DNA of 64,000 nt from Verrucomicrobium sp. BvORR034 (GCF_000739635.1 NZ_BATQ01000176.1:1-64000), one strand, 5' to 3'. Counted from the first letter of the stretch, positions 1 through 7,323 are shown. Made by a program: numbers and translations. Notes: a model not told the origin generated them from the letters alone.

Positions 1-135
1 CATTGGTTTTAGAGGTCCGAGCGGACCGTTTCTAATCTCGCGTGACCACGCACAACCCTCAGCGTAGTGCAACTTCATGGTCTTGTTTGGAATATCGATG
101 CACAGCCAATGCGGCAGCGAACGTTGCTCAATCAT
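1..135 (-). CDS. partial hypothetical protein, runs off the left edge
   Basis: An open frame starts with ATG at 135 on the minus strand and stays open to the window edge (45 codons, N-terminus MIEQRSLPHW). It follows the canonical-looking box GTTAGTC on the minus strand (152-158), as the other genes of this block follow similar boxes. That position, not any recognised domain, is the reason to call it a cassette gene. The product is unknown and the C-terminus is outside the window. Confidence 0.4.
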   Translation of the reverse strand, partial: MIEQRSLPHWLCIDIPNKTMKLHYAEGCAWSREIRNGPLGPLKPM

Positions 136-151
136 GGTGATTCCCTTCGTG

Positions 152-384
152 GACTAACGCTCAGGTGATGACCCCCACTAGCGGGGGGCAATGTCGAACG
201 CGCGGTTAAGGTTGGAATTAAGTGGCAGTATCGAGAACAGAAAGTCTAGCGAGGTTGCCATCCACGGCTTGTTCTCCGTTAGTTTTCGGGATTCAAATTG
301 AAGGGACTAGTGAAAATTTCGCCGCCGCAACAGCCTGCCTTGTTGCACGTCCGGTCAGGCGTTATGATGAATGCCTTGTTCCTC
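152..384 (-). repeat. attC-like recombination site downstream of the HNH gene
   Basis: Reading the minus strand, an R''-like box GAGGAAC (378-384) overlaps the stop codon of the HNH gene and is followed by TAACGCCTGACC, the same arm seen at 3015-3031. Right-hand candidates are GTTCGAC (193-199, preceded by CTTAACCGCGC) and GTTAGTC (152-158). The span is long for one attC, so it may be two sites or one site plus a gene-less cassette. A C-run/G-run hairpin lies near 170-188. Confidence 0.4.
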
Positions 385-1118
385 TAGCGGATTATCAAAA
401 GGCGGCGGAGATCTCGAATCATTCGCTCATAGACTTCAAATGCCTTGGTAGACAAATGATTCAACTTATTCATGCAGTCGAAGAATTGCTGGCGAATTTC
501 AGGATTCCCACTTTGCATCCATTCTTTCGGAATTGGGTAAAAATCAGGGTTATGATCGAGCGGCGAAATCTGAGCAAAGTCATCATTTTTCCAGAACGCC
601 CTGTAAGCATGAAAAAACTCGGCGCGATAGCCTTCGCAGGTTGGATCCAGGAACTCTGAGTCGAGCCTCTCGAGAAATCGATCAATCGAATAGACCCTAT
701 CTAGGGTTGCAGAGCTGATGGGCTGCCCCCAACACTGCTCTTTCAGGAGCTGGCGCGCCAGGCTCTCAGGGATCTCCTCCTTTAACCTCTCGAAAAGGTC
801 TCTGTCGACAGCCCGCCGCTCATTGTCAAATATCGCTAGAGTGGTGTCAGAAACACGCCGGAACCAACGATCGCGATGCGATCGAAGTTCGCTTGCGCGA
901 AAGCTTGTTCCTTTCGGATGTCGATGGTTGTAGTGCTGCACTTCAGCATGGCAATCAAAGCACAACGGCATGCAATTGGCCAGAGAGTCATCGCCACCTC
1001 CTGATTCGGGTTCGATATGGTGACATTCGATCTTGGTTCCTACAAATCGGTGACACAAGCAGCAGTGGCGTCCGCACGCGACGAGCGCCTCCTCTCTGAC
1101 CATTTGGGAAAATGCCAT
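384..1118 (-). CDS. HNH endonuclease-domain protein
   Basis: The N-terminal third carries an HNH/zinc-ribbon nuclease core: CxxC (CCLC), then ECHHIEPESGGGDD, then N..PLC..CH, which gives the His-Asn-His metal site plus four Cys. The remaining ~150 residues are alpha-helical in character and not recognised. HNH proteins cleave DNA and occur in restriction, phage-defence and mobile-element settings; which applies is not visible. The ATG at 1118 (MAFSQMVREE) was chosen because the HNH motif starts soon after it; an in-frame ATG at 1157 would add 13 residues lying in the upstream leader. The gene follows a ~50-bp leader (about 1199-1246) that resembles the one ahead of the first cassette, and it ends inside an attC-like box. 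Confidence 0.8.
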   Translation of the reverse strand: MAFSQMVREEALVACGRHCCLCHRFVGTKIECHHIEPESGGGDDSLANCMPLCFDCHAEVQHYNHRHPKGTSFRASELRSHRDRWFRRVSDTTLAIFDNERRAVDRDLFERLKEEIPESLARQLLKEQCWGQPISSATLDRVYSIDRFLERLDSEFLDPTCEGYRAEFFHAYRAFWKNDDFAQISPLDHNPDFYPIPKEWMQSGNPEIRQQFFDCMNKLNHLSTKAFEVYERMIRDLRRLLIIR

Positions 1119-1159
1119 GTTGGAATGTTTAATACTAAAAACACAAACCATCCGCAATT

Positions 1160-1250
1160 ACACAGAAAAAAACTGCATGATAGCATCGAAAATTGAAACC
1201 TAGTCCCAATTCGGAAGCACTGGGGCATGCAGGAAAGATGCAATTGGGGC
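1160..1250 (-). promoter_or_regulatory. leader/promoter-like repeat copy B
   Basis: The stretch from CCTAGTCCC (1199) through GCATGCA to GGAAAGATGCAA matches 5383-5435 closely over about 50 bp. It lies upstream of a minus-strand cassette gene, as the other copy does. An AT-rich stretch follows (TTTTTTTCTGTGTAATTGCG on the minus strand). It may be a promoter or an attI-like leader carried into the array; no transcription data are available. Confidence 0.45.
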
Positions 1251-1317
1251 GAGGCATCGCGCGCCGATGCGGGAACCGCACGTCAATGCGAGCAACTTTT
1301 GGCAGAGGCTGCAGCAA

Positions 1318-1360
1318 CTCCGGAATAGCCTGTCTTATCGCACTCCGGTCTTATCGCACT
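1318..1360. repeat. short direct repeats, GCCTGTCTTATCGCACT type
   Basis: The 13-mer GTCTTATCGCACT occurs twice in 1330-1358 with a 3-nt gap. The wider motif (gcaayrGCCTGtCttgtcGCACttCcgg) recurs near 326, 1484 and 2911, always in attC-like loops or next to them. No gene is seen in 1246-1440; this repeat is its only clear structure. Confidence 0.5.
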
Positions 1361-1440
1361 ACTACCAACATTGGGCTGATCACTTTTATTCGAGAAGTTT
1401 GATGAGACGTTTCCATTTTGGGTGTGGAGGTGTTCTCTTG

Positions 1441-1545
1441 GCCCAACCTGCTAAGCTGCACCGATCGCCGGGGCGGGGAACTCCGCAACGGCCTGTCATG
1501 TCGCACTTCCGGCGGCATGGTGTGGCCAGACACTAACGGGCCGAG
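1441..1545 (-). repeat. attC-like recombination site
   Basis: On the minus strand the site ends with CAGCTTAGCAGGTTGGGC, in which GTTGGGC (1441-1447) fits the integron core GTTRRRY. The opposite arm begins with GGCCCGTTAGTG near 1540. An inner stem pairs CACCATGCCGCCGG with the CCCCGGCGATCGGTG region. The 3' end of the upstream gene (stop at 1496) lies inside the site, as often happens in cassettes. Confidence 0.55.
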
Positions 1546-2137
1546 TTTGCAGGTCAGTGAACCAGATCTCGGCGAAGGGGTGTGCGGACGTCATACTGAG
1601 CGATTGTCGGGCTAGCTGGAGGCCATTGGACACCTGCAACCTACCTTCGCTCATGTACTCAGTAAGGTATTGCACCGTCGTGAAGACGACGAGCCAAAGG
1701 GATGATCCACTGGGCTTCGCGTACTGCTTTGCGAGCTTTGCTTTAATAACGTTCCCAAGTGCTTGATCACGGACTTCCTCATCAATACGCCTAGGTATGC
1801 CGCCAGATTTGTCATGGACGGCGCAAGCCCACTTACCTGCTCTGTACTCTTGCTCGGACATTGCAAACGTGTAAGTGCGATCAACCAATTCGGTCAGTTG
1901 GAGATGTACACGTGATCCCGCTACGAATGCAGAAAAATCGTGGTCGTTCTCTGGCAATTGCGTCAGTTCCGTGATTTGCCGCGACGGGAAAGCTTCGTTG
2001 AACTTGTGCACGAAACGTGTTGCGGCCTCGGTCTCCTGAGTGGCCTTGTCGTCCGAGAGTTGAGAAATCTCGCGGCGTATCCGGCCGTCCTTGGCGAACG
2101 CGATGTGACCGAACGGGGTTGTTGGCTTCTTCGGCAT
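1496..2137 (-). CDS. hypothetical cassette protein, 213 aa
   Basis: Not recognised. The protein is soluble, with no signal peptide or membrane segment. A central DFSAFVAGSRVHLQLTE stretch (about residues 66-82) has the D...(Q/E) spacing found in PD-(D/E)XK nuclease-like folds, but this is only a suggestion and no lysine motif was fixed. The C-terminal residues run into the attC-like repeat and may not be conserved. The start ATG at 2137 lies about 20 bp after the canonical core GTTAGGC (2160-2166), which fits a one-gene cassette. Confidence 0.65.
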   Translation of the reverse strand: MPKKPTTPFGHIAFAKDGRIRREISQLSDDKATQETEAATRFVHKFNEAFPSRQITELTQLPENDHDFSAFVAGSRVHLQLTELVDRTYTFAMSEQEYRAGKWACAVHDKSGGIPRRIDEEVRDQALGNVIKAKLAKQYAKPSGSSLWLVVFTTVQYLTEYMSEGRLQVSNGLQLARQSLSMTSAHPFAEIWFTDLQTRPVSVWPHHAAGSAT

Positions 2138-2159
2138 GAGGTGAAATTTGAGTTCAGAC

Positions 2160-2189
2160 GCCTAACGTCTAAGCTGCGCTTTGTTCGCC
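2160..2189 (-). repeat. minimal attC-like site (30 bp)
   Basis: On the minus strand the order is GGCGAAC (2183-2189), spacer AAAGC, GC, AGC, spacer TTAGAC, GTTAGGC (2160-2166). The outer boxes match the R'' and R' boxes of the longer sites, and GTTAGGC is the textbook integron core. The central stem-loop of the longer sites is missing, leaving almost only the conserved ends. Confidence 0.6.
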
Positions 2190-2214
2190 CTTGGTGATTC
2201 AGTGGTCCTGGAGG

Positions 2215-2760
2215 TCATGGTCTGATCCCCAGTAACTTGAGTGACGCTGTGACGTGACTTGAATCGGCATCGCCGGCAAGTCCTGACTGCAAAAGTAATC
2301 GAGCAGTCCCTTCTAGCGGCGAATCCGCAGTCAACAAGCGACTCGGCTCACGATAAGTTGAAAACCAAGGTTCGCCCTGTTCGGTAACGAAGCGGAAAAG
2401 GTCATCAATGCACCGGTCAAACATATCCCCACTCTTGGCGTTGAAGCTGTGATGATAACGCCCCTCTCTCATCCGTGTCGGATCACTCATCGGGCCGTTC
2501 AGGGCAACCCCCTCAAAAGTGTCGTTCAGAACTCGAATGGCAAAGTGCACCCTGAAAGACACCTTAAAGTTGATGGGGCCTCCGTAGCTGCTGCCGCTAC
2601 GATGAAGATGGATGACATCCACCGTGTGCTCGCGCCTCCGAGTCCCGAACCTCTTCTTCGAACGTGAGAAACCCGAGGCGGCAATTCGCATCGCGAACCG
2701 TCGGCAAGCATCTTCCTGCTTCTCACGGACTATCTTGGTGGTTTCTGGCCCGGCGAGCAT
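2215..2760 (-). CDS. DUF4304-like hypothetical protein, 181 aa
   Basis: The pattern 'GFSRSKKRFGTRRREHTVDV' followed by an 'hxhhRxGSSYGGPINFKVSF' strand region resembles DUF4304-type proteins, which have no established function. The assignment rests on pattern memory and is tentative. No signal peptide or membrane segment is present. The ATG at 2760 comes directly after GTTCGCCCAAC (2771-2781, minus strand), one of three identical-pattern cassette boundaries. The stop lies 26 bp before the minimal attC-like site. Confidence 0.65.
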   Translation of the reverse strand: MLAGPETTKIVREKQEDACRRFAMRIAASGFSRSKKRFGTRRREHTVDVIHLHRSGSSYGGPINFKVSFRVHFAIRVLNDTFEGVALNGPMSDPTRMREGRYHHSFNAKSGDMFDRCIDDLFRFVTEQGEPWFSTYREPSRLLTADSPLEGTARLLLQSGLAGDADSSHVTASLKLLGIRP

Positions 2761-2770
2761 GGGGTGTTGA

Positions 2771-2820
2771 GTTGGGCGAACGTCAAAGAGTTAGATAAGG
2801 CACTTTGTCAGGTTCAGTTT
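2771..2820 (-). repeat. attC-like short site ahead of the DUF4304-like gene
   Basis: On the minus strand an R''-like box ACTGAAC (2812-2818) leads to a 6-nt spacer TTTGAC and then GTTCGCC CAAC (2771-2781). The 6-nt spacer before the core and the GTTCGNCCAAC boundary match other sites in this block. The central part is short and weakly paired. Confidence 0.4.
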
Positions 2821-2893
2821 TCATTTTCGATGCCTTCGCTAAACGAACACCATCGCCCCCAGCAATTTGGCGGCAGCGGCCATTTTCCGTATA

Positions 2894-3047
2894 GCCCAAC
2901 TGTAGCGAATTCGCAATAGCCTGTCTTGTGGTATCCCTCTCCTACGCCTGACCGGGGGCGAGGCTTCGACTGCGAGTTGAGGTTGTAGCGGTCATGGCGG
3001 ATGGAACTGGAAGCGGGTCAGGCGTTAGGAGGAACGTCTTGTTCGGC
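2894..3047 (-). repeat. attC-like recombination site with long stem
   Basis: Minus strand: GCCGAAC (3041-3047) at the left, GTTGGGC (2894-2900) at the right. Inside, CCTCCTAACGCCTGACC (about 3015-3033) pairs with GGTCAGGCGTAGGAGAGG (about 2936-2953). The GCCTAAC-like arms and GTTRRRY core fit attC. No gene is seen between 2819 and 2893. Confidence 0.55.
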
Positions 3048-3052
3048 TTGGA

Positions 3053-3238
3053 CTATTGCTCCTCGCACCATAACGGAAAATGGTCATCAAGAGCCTTCCG
3101 GAATCTATATTCAAATTCACTACGCACTTCTTCCATCTTGTGAGGACCACCTTCACAAAATTCCATGAACGAAAGCAAGGCGATCAAATCCATCTCGGTG
3201 AACCGAAATGCAACGGTATCTTCGGGTGTAGTTTCCAT
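3053..3238 (-). CDS. small hypothetical acidic protein, 61 aa
   Basis: Not recognised. The frame begins METTPEDTVAFRF and is rich in Glu, Phe and Asp. Its stop lies 5 bp before the R''-like box of the 2894-3047 site. It starts 9 bp after the stop of the 74-aa gene, so the two probably share one cassette and one transcript. A toxin/antitoxin or immunity pair is possible from the pairing, but nothing in the sequence shows it. Confidence 0.5.
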   Translation of the reverse strand: METTPEDTVAFRFTEMDLIALLSFMEFCEGGPHKMEEVRSEFEYRFRKALDDHFPLWCEEQ

Positions 3239-3247
3239 GACGTAAGA

Positions 3248-3472
3248 TCAGAGAGTCCAAAACTGGTAGCGGTTGTCGTCATTGGAAACAACTTGGATCT
3301 CAATCCCCAGCTCCGGAATCTTATAGCGACCATGAGGCAGTGTGTTTCCGCTATTCAGATCTAGGTTGGAATGATTCATGGTGGAAGCATTCAGACGAAC
3401 CGAACTTGCCGTGTAACGATTCCTATCCGTGGTGTCAGCCGGTATCAACGTAAAGATGGTGATCTTGTTCAT
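3248..3472 (-). CDS. small hypothetical protein, 74 aa
   Basis: Not recognised. The ATG at 3472 (MNKITIFTLI) was chosen because the frame upstream of it is simply the attC-like repeat read through; an open frame extends to 3739 but that part is repeat-derived. The product is polar and ends in QFWTL. It precedes the 61-aa gene by 9 bp. Confidence 0.5.
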   Translation of the reverse strand: MNKITIFTLIPADTTDRNRYTASSVRLNASTMNHSNLDLNSGNTLPHGRYKIPELGIEIQVVSNDDNRYQFWTL

Positions 3473-3484
3473 GTGAATCTTCTT

Positions 3485-3610
3485 CCGAAGGTCTAAGCTG
3501 TGCCGACCGTCGGGGCGAGGGCAAGCGTGGAGACGGGATGGCGGGTTAATGTTTCGGAAAGTGTAGATGACAGAGCAGCCCCGGCGGCTGGCACCAGCGC
3601 TTTGTTCGTC
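3485..3610 (-). repeat. attC-like recombination site, long type
   Basis: Minus strand: R'' GACGAAC (3604-3610), 5-nt spacer AAAGC, L'' GCTGGTGCCAGCCGCCGGGGC, a loop region, the complementary arm CCCCGACGGTCGGCACAGC, 6-nt spacer TTAGAC, then a degenerate R' CTTCGG (3485-3491). It is nearly the same as the site at 4502-4628 throughout. The 5-nt/6-nt spacer asymmetry is the usual attC arrangement. Confidence 0.65.
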
Positions 3611-3632
3611 CTTCTTGGTTCGCTGTGGTTGG

Positions 3633-4481
3633 TCATTGCCGTGGTTGTGTTTCTGTGTCGAGCCTCTGCACCAACTCGGTGAATACATAGTGCACAAACT
3701 GGCTACCAAGTCCGGTAAGCTCGTAAGCCTCCTCGTCATCGAAAGCCGACTTCATGGTGGTGCTGGCCGTAGTGCCTGGCGCCTTCTTCGGACGAGTCTT
3801 CTTGATGTAGTTCCCGTAGTAGTCTGTCTCTCGGTGCTGTCGAATGATGCCTCCCTGTGACAAGTCTCTGATGAGTAACTTAAACAAGTCGGCCTCAGCA
3901 GAGTCCTCTCTCGGGATGGGGCCTCTGACTTGTGTCCAAATTTCGTAGCGGGTGGAGCCCGGCCTCCGATAGATCTCGCGGATCACGAGAAAATGGGCCT
4001 CGTGAAATGTGTCGAGCCAGTCGAGGAATAAACGAACGATGTCATCCTCGGTCAAGCTAGTCGCTGCGGCGTTTGCCAGCAGCTTGCATACGTAGTTGCG
4101 CTTCTCGGCGGTATCAGCCTGATCGTAAACTCTAAACGCCTTCCGAACGAGAGCCATGTATCCATCACTCTCCACTCGATCTGCAACTGAATCGCCAAGA
4201 GTCTCCAATCGGGCAGTCAATGCTGCCAAATCTTCACCCAACGTCTGAAGCCGCTTCTCGTGCTCGGCCATCCACTCCTTATTGAGGCGATTTACCTCTA
4301 GCTGGCCGCTCTCCTCGTTATAGGCTATTCGTGCTGCCAAGAAGCCGCCAATCCAAGGGATAGCACTCAATGCAGCCGAAATCAGTTTCCTCGCCACTCG
4401 CTGCCTGCGAGTAGGCTCAAGAGCTTCGAGCTTCCGCATGAGCTCGTTCTCAGCTAGTTGAATCGAACTATTCTCTGGCAT
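3633..4481 (-). CDS. hypothetical protein with N-terminal hydrophobic hairpin and coiled coil
   Basis: Not recognised at family level. Residues ~35-50 form a hydrophobic stretch, LISAALSAIPWIGGFLAARIA, of a type seen in membrane-inserting helices. A heptad-like coiled-coil stretch follows (about 65-105, MAEHEKRLQTLGEDLAALTARLETL). The C-terminal half is helical, possibly a winged-helix region (VIREIYRRPGSTRYEIW). The ATG at 4481 (MPENSSIQ) was preferred over a TTG at 4496. The architecture would suit a membrane-acting effector, but no defined system or partner is visible. It lies between two near-identical attC-like sites. Confidence 0.65.
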   Translation of the reverse strand: MPENSSIQLAENELMRKLEALEPTRRQRVARKLISAALSAIPWIGGFLAARIAYNEESGQLEVNRLNKEWMAEHEKRLQTLGEDLAALTARLETLGDSVADRVESDGYMALVRKAFRVYDQADTAEKRNYVCKLLANAAATSLTEDDIVRLFLDWLDTFHEAHFLVIREIYRRPGSTRYEIWTQVRGPIPREDSAEADLFKLLIRDLSQGGIIRQHRETDYYGNYIKKTRPKKAPGTTASTTMKSAFDDEEAYELTGLGSQFVHYVFTELVQRLDTETQPRQ

Positions 4482-4501
4482 GAAGTGGCGCTGCAAAGTT
4501 G

Positions 4502-4628
4502 GACGAACGTCTAAGCTGTGCCGACCGCCGGGGCGGGGTGGCGCATCAAGACGGGATGGCGGGTTAAAATTACGGAAGACATATCCGACACAGCAGCCCC
4601 GGCGGTTGGCACCAGCACCTTGTTCAGC
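4502..4628 (-). repeat. attC-like recombination site, long type
   Basis: Minus strand: R'' GCTGAAC (4622-4628), 5-nt spacer AAGGT, L'' GCTGGTGCCAACCGCCGGGGC, loop, CCCCGGCGGTCGGCACAGC, 6-nt spacer TTAGAC, R' GTTCGTC (4502-4508) continuing CAAC. The outer arms pair as GGCTGAAC/GTTCGTCC and the inner arms over about 18 bp. Its near twin is 3485-3610. Confidence 0.7.
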
Positions 4629-4650
4629 CTTAGTTGTGTGTGATGGCTGC

Positions 4651-5292
4651 TCATGATGGTTGCTTCGTGCCTCCTTCTGCGATTACACCGAGCAACTGCT
4701 GTAGGAGCTGCGCGCTCTCAGGGCGGCTGTCTGCGTGAGCATGGTAGCTCTGCTGATCGGGACTCCAGTCAAAATAGAGTCCAGTTTGTGGCTGTGCCAG
4801 CTCGGCTGCTCGCGTCTCGGTGATCGTTAGTGGAATCGTAATCAACTCGGTAGCAGCGCCATCACCGACGAGCTTAGCGAACAAGGTCAGTCTGTATGCC
4901 CCTGCCAAGAAACCAAAACTCGCTCCGTCCTCCGGCTGTAGAAAGTGATGGTCCAGGGCCACTCCCTCCTGCGGCACGTATAGCCCACTCCCCCGCTTCA
5001 ACTCGGATCTCTCTCCATAAACCCATATGTTGAAGTTCTGCTTCGTGTCATTGCGGTGCAGTGCAATGTGGAGACTCTCGATCACCATGCCGCGTTTAGC
5101 GGTGGAATAGAGTAGTGTGCGAAGATAAATCTTATTCTTCCGACCGTCGAACCGAGGGCCGTCAGGCCCCATGAAAATCAATGTCGGCTGTGTCATCCGA
5201 AGACTACCACGGCGGAAAAAGGTGAACCAAGCAGTCAAGCCTGACACGATCAGCGAGAGAAAGGCGACAACTGGTGCGATCCAAGGCGGCAT
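4651..5292 (-). CDS. hypothetical single-pass membrane protein, first gene of the array
   Basis: Not recognised. Residues 5-27 (IAPVVAFLSLIVSGLTAWFTF) form one N-terminal membrane helix followed by basic residues, so the ~185-residue remainder is probably cytoplasmic. The rest is beta-rich with no known motif. The ATG at 5292 follows GTTCGGCCAAC (5311-5321, minus) by about 20 bp. It is the cassette gene closest to the leader region, and it ends just before the attC-like site at 4502-4628. Confidence 0.65.
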   Translation of the reverse strand: MPPWIAPVVAFLSLIVSGLTAWFTFFRRGSLRMTQPTLIFMGPDGPRFDGRKNKIYLRTLLYSTAKRGMVIESLHIALHRNDTKQNFNIWVYGERSELKRGSGLYVPQEGVALDHHFLQPEDGASFGFLAGAYRLTLFAKLVGDGAATELITIPLTITETRAAELAQPQTGLYFDWSPDQQSYHAHADSRPESAQLLQQLLGVIAEGGTKQPS

Positions 5293-5310
5293 TGGGCGAG
5301 CGGCGTCGTA

Positions 5311-5445
5311 GTTGGCCGAACATACAGATAGTCTGCAAAAGTACAGGCAAAATCAACTTCACTATAGGCTAAAAATCTGTAGCCTAGTCCCGAATCGCCA
5401 ACGCTCTGCATGCAAGGAAAGGTGCAAAATGGTGTATTATCCCGC
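5311..5445 (-). promoter_or_regulatory. leader repeat copy A / possible attI-like boundary
   Basis: It contains GTTCGGCCAAC (5311-5321 on the minus strand), an AT-rich stretch, then the ~50-bp leader repeat shared with 1199-1246 (CCTAGTCCC, GCATGCA, GGAAAGGTGCAA). It sits upstream of the first cassette gene where an attI site and cassette promoter would be expected. No integrase gene lies on either side within the window. Confidence 0.45.
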
Positions 5446-5788
5446 TCAACTGCATGAATATCGCTCACTTGAGAGCGATATCCTGTAGAGGTAGAGCTCG
5501 AGATTAGTTTGTACTCACGGGGCCACCTTTTAAAGTTTACCCCATGAAACTAGAGGAGCAATTGTGAGGAGAGATTCCAAAACATCACTCTTCCGTCCGC
5601 ACTGAGGATGCTTACGTCCTCTGGTACCGGCAGCGCGTTCGTTATCATAAACTCATGCACCCAGAGACCATGGGCGCAGCGGAAGTTTAGGCGTTCCTCA
5701 CGCATCTGACTGCGAGTCGTAACGTGTTCGACTCGCCGCAAAACTGGGAAACACACAATCCTTCGAAGTGGAACGACACCACCACTGA
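5446..5788. other. gene-free spacer between cassette array and ATPase gene
   Basis: No reading frame here has protein-like composition. No integrase remnant was recognised. The spacer ends in the GC-rich palindromes at 5789-5834. Confidence 0.5.
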
Positions 5789-5834
5789 ACCGGCGGGACG
5801 CCGGTACCACGCACCGGCTGGAAGCCGGTGTCAC
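5789..5834. repeat. tandem GC-rich palindromes (REP-like)
   Basis: Two adjacent hairpins: ACCGGCGGGACGCCGGT and CACCGGCTGGAAGCCGGTG. They lie directly after the stop of the AAA+ gene (minus strand) and may stabilise or terminate its transcript. The style (GGGACGCCGGT) resembles dispersed palindromes seen elsewhere in this window. Confidence 0.6.
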
Positions 5835-5840
5835 TTGGGA

Positions 5841-7280
5841 TCACCCCTGCTGCTTCGCCGCCGAAGTCGCCTGCATGAACTTCCGAACCTCGTGGTAGAG
5901 GGCGTCCTGCTGGGCGGCTGGGGTCTGCTGCTTCACGCCGTCCAGCCACGCCTGGGTGGTAGGGGTGTGGGCTTGGGAGACCTGCTGGAGCAGTTCCATG
6001 GTGATGGGCACCGTCTTGCCAGCGTGCAAAGCATCAGCCAGGGCCAGCTCAGCGGCACGATCAAAGACCCAGCGCAGGTCCGCTCCGGAGAATCCGGCAG
6101 TGGTGGCCACGAGCTGTTCATGATCGAGCTTGGCAATGGGCTTGTCCTTGGCGAGCAGGCGGATGATCTGATGCCGGGCGGCATCGTCCGGCGGGGGCAC
6201 GAAAATGGCCTGGTCAAAGCGGCCAGGGCGACGCAGGGCGGGATCCAGCTGCCAGGGTGAATTGGTGGCACCAATCACCAGGATCCGCTGGTTGTCACTG
6301 CGCAGGCCGTCGAGCTCGCTCAGGAACTGGTTCACCACGTTGCGCATCTGCGTGTCACGGACATGACGGCGATCCGGTGCCAGGCTGTCCAGTTCGTCGA
6401 ACACGAGCACGCAGGGCGTGTTGGCCCGGGCGGTCTCAAAGATCTGGTGCAGGTTGCGCTCGATGCTGCCGTAGTACGGGTCGAAGACCTCGTGCAGGCC
6501 AATGGCGAAGTAGTTGCACGAGACCTCCCCTGCCGTGGCCCGGAGGATGGTGGTCTTGCCGCAGCCAGGAGGGCCGTAGAGCAAGATGCCACCGCCGGAC
6601 TTGCGGCCGTAGGCCTTGTAAAGGTCCGGGTGCTGGAGCGGGTAGATGATTTTGAGACGGATCTCCTCCTTGAGGGCTTCCATCCCGCCGACATCGGCAA
6701 AGGTCACGCGGAAGCGCTCGCCGTCGCCGGGGGCGAAGAAGGTCTCGGGCCGCCATTCATAACCGGCAGGCTCATCAAAGGGATCGTCAAAGAACTCCTG
6801 AGGCAGCTCGCTGCCAATCTCATCGTCGTCCGGCAATTCCAGCGGGCTGGAATTGCGCTCCCGGCCCAGTTGGGGCGTCGGCTTGGACACGCGTCCCAGA
6901 TCCGCCTCCAGCGCGGCATCCGCGGCTGAGGAGTCGATTTCCTGGGCACGTTTGTAATGCTCCAGCGCCTTGGAGCGCTGGTTCTCCGTGAGATGGATGC
7001 GGGACAGGAGCAGGTGGGCACCCGCATTCTGCGGATGCTTTTGCAGCACCCGTTCCGCCCGGACGGCGGCACCGCTGGTGTCGCCCTGGAGGACAAGCAC
7101 CCGGGCCAGGCTCAGCTGAGCCTCGGCATGGTCTGGCTCCAAAGCCAGCAACCGGCCCAGGATTTCCTGAGCCTCTTCCAGGTGGAGCTCATCCAGGCAA
7201 GCGTGACCGTACAACAGCAGGAGAGCCGTGTTGTCCGGCGCTTGCGTGAGTGCTTCGCGAAGGGTTTGGAGTCGAGACAT
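5841..7280 (-). CDS. TPR-AAA+ ATPase
   Basis: Two parts. Residues ~1-125 form tandem TPR-like helices (A..LL.LGR..L..EP pattern), a protein-binding scaffold. After an acidic linker, a CDC48/FtsH-type AAA+ module begins with TFADVGGMEALKEEI. The Walker A is GPPGCGKT (~236-243) and the Walker B is VLVFDELDS (~291-298); ATNSPWQLDPALRRPGRFD gives sensor 1 and the arginine-finger region, followed by the small helical lid. Such proteins remodel or unfold partners bound through the TPRs; the target is unknown. No membrane segment or protease domain is present. It is followed by REP-like palindromes. trpG lies upstream on the same strand, 43 bp away. Confidence 0.88.
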   Translation of the reverse strand: MSRLQTLREALTQAPDNTALLLLYGHACLDELHLEEAQEILGRLLALEPDHAEAQLSLARVLVLQGDTSGAAVRAERVLQKHPQNAGAHLLLSRIHLTENQRSKALEHYKRAQEIDSSAADAALEADLGRVSKPTPQLGRERNSSPLELPDDDEIGSELPQEFFDDPFDEPAGYEWRPETFFAPGDGERFRVTFADVGGMEALKEEIRLKIIYPLQHPDLYKAYGRKSGGGILLYGPPGCGKTTILRATAGEVSCNYFAIGLHEVFDPYYGSIERNLHQIFETARANTPCVLVFDELDSLAPDRRHVRDTQMRNVVNQFLSELDGLRSDNQRILVIGATNSPWQLDPALRRPGRFDQAIFVPPPDDAARHQIIRLLAKDKPIAKLDHEQLVATTAGFSGADLRWVFDRAAELALADALHAGKTVPITMELLQQVSQAHTPTTQAWLDGVKQQTPAAQQDALYHEVRKFMQATSAAKQQG

Positions 7281-7323
7281 GGCAAGAAGCCCGTGTGCGG
7301 CTGGACTAGCAACTAAAGTGCCG

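Noticed and set aside
222-659. Plus-strand open frame over the HNH gene
   Set aside because: It lies opposite a gene with a recognisable HNH core; no domain or start signal.
5446-5788. Integron integrase remnant next to the leader
   Set aside because: No tyrosine-recombinase motif (R...HxxR...Y) was visible in any frame.
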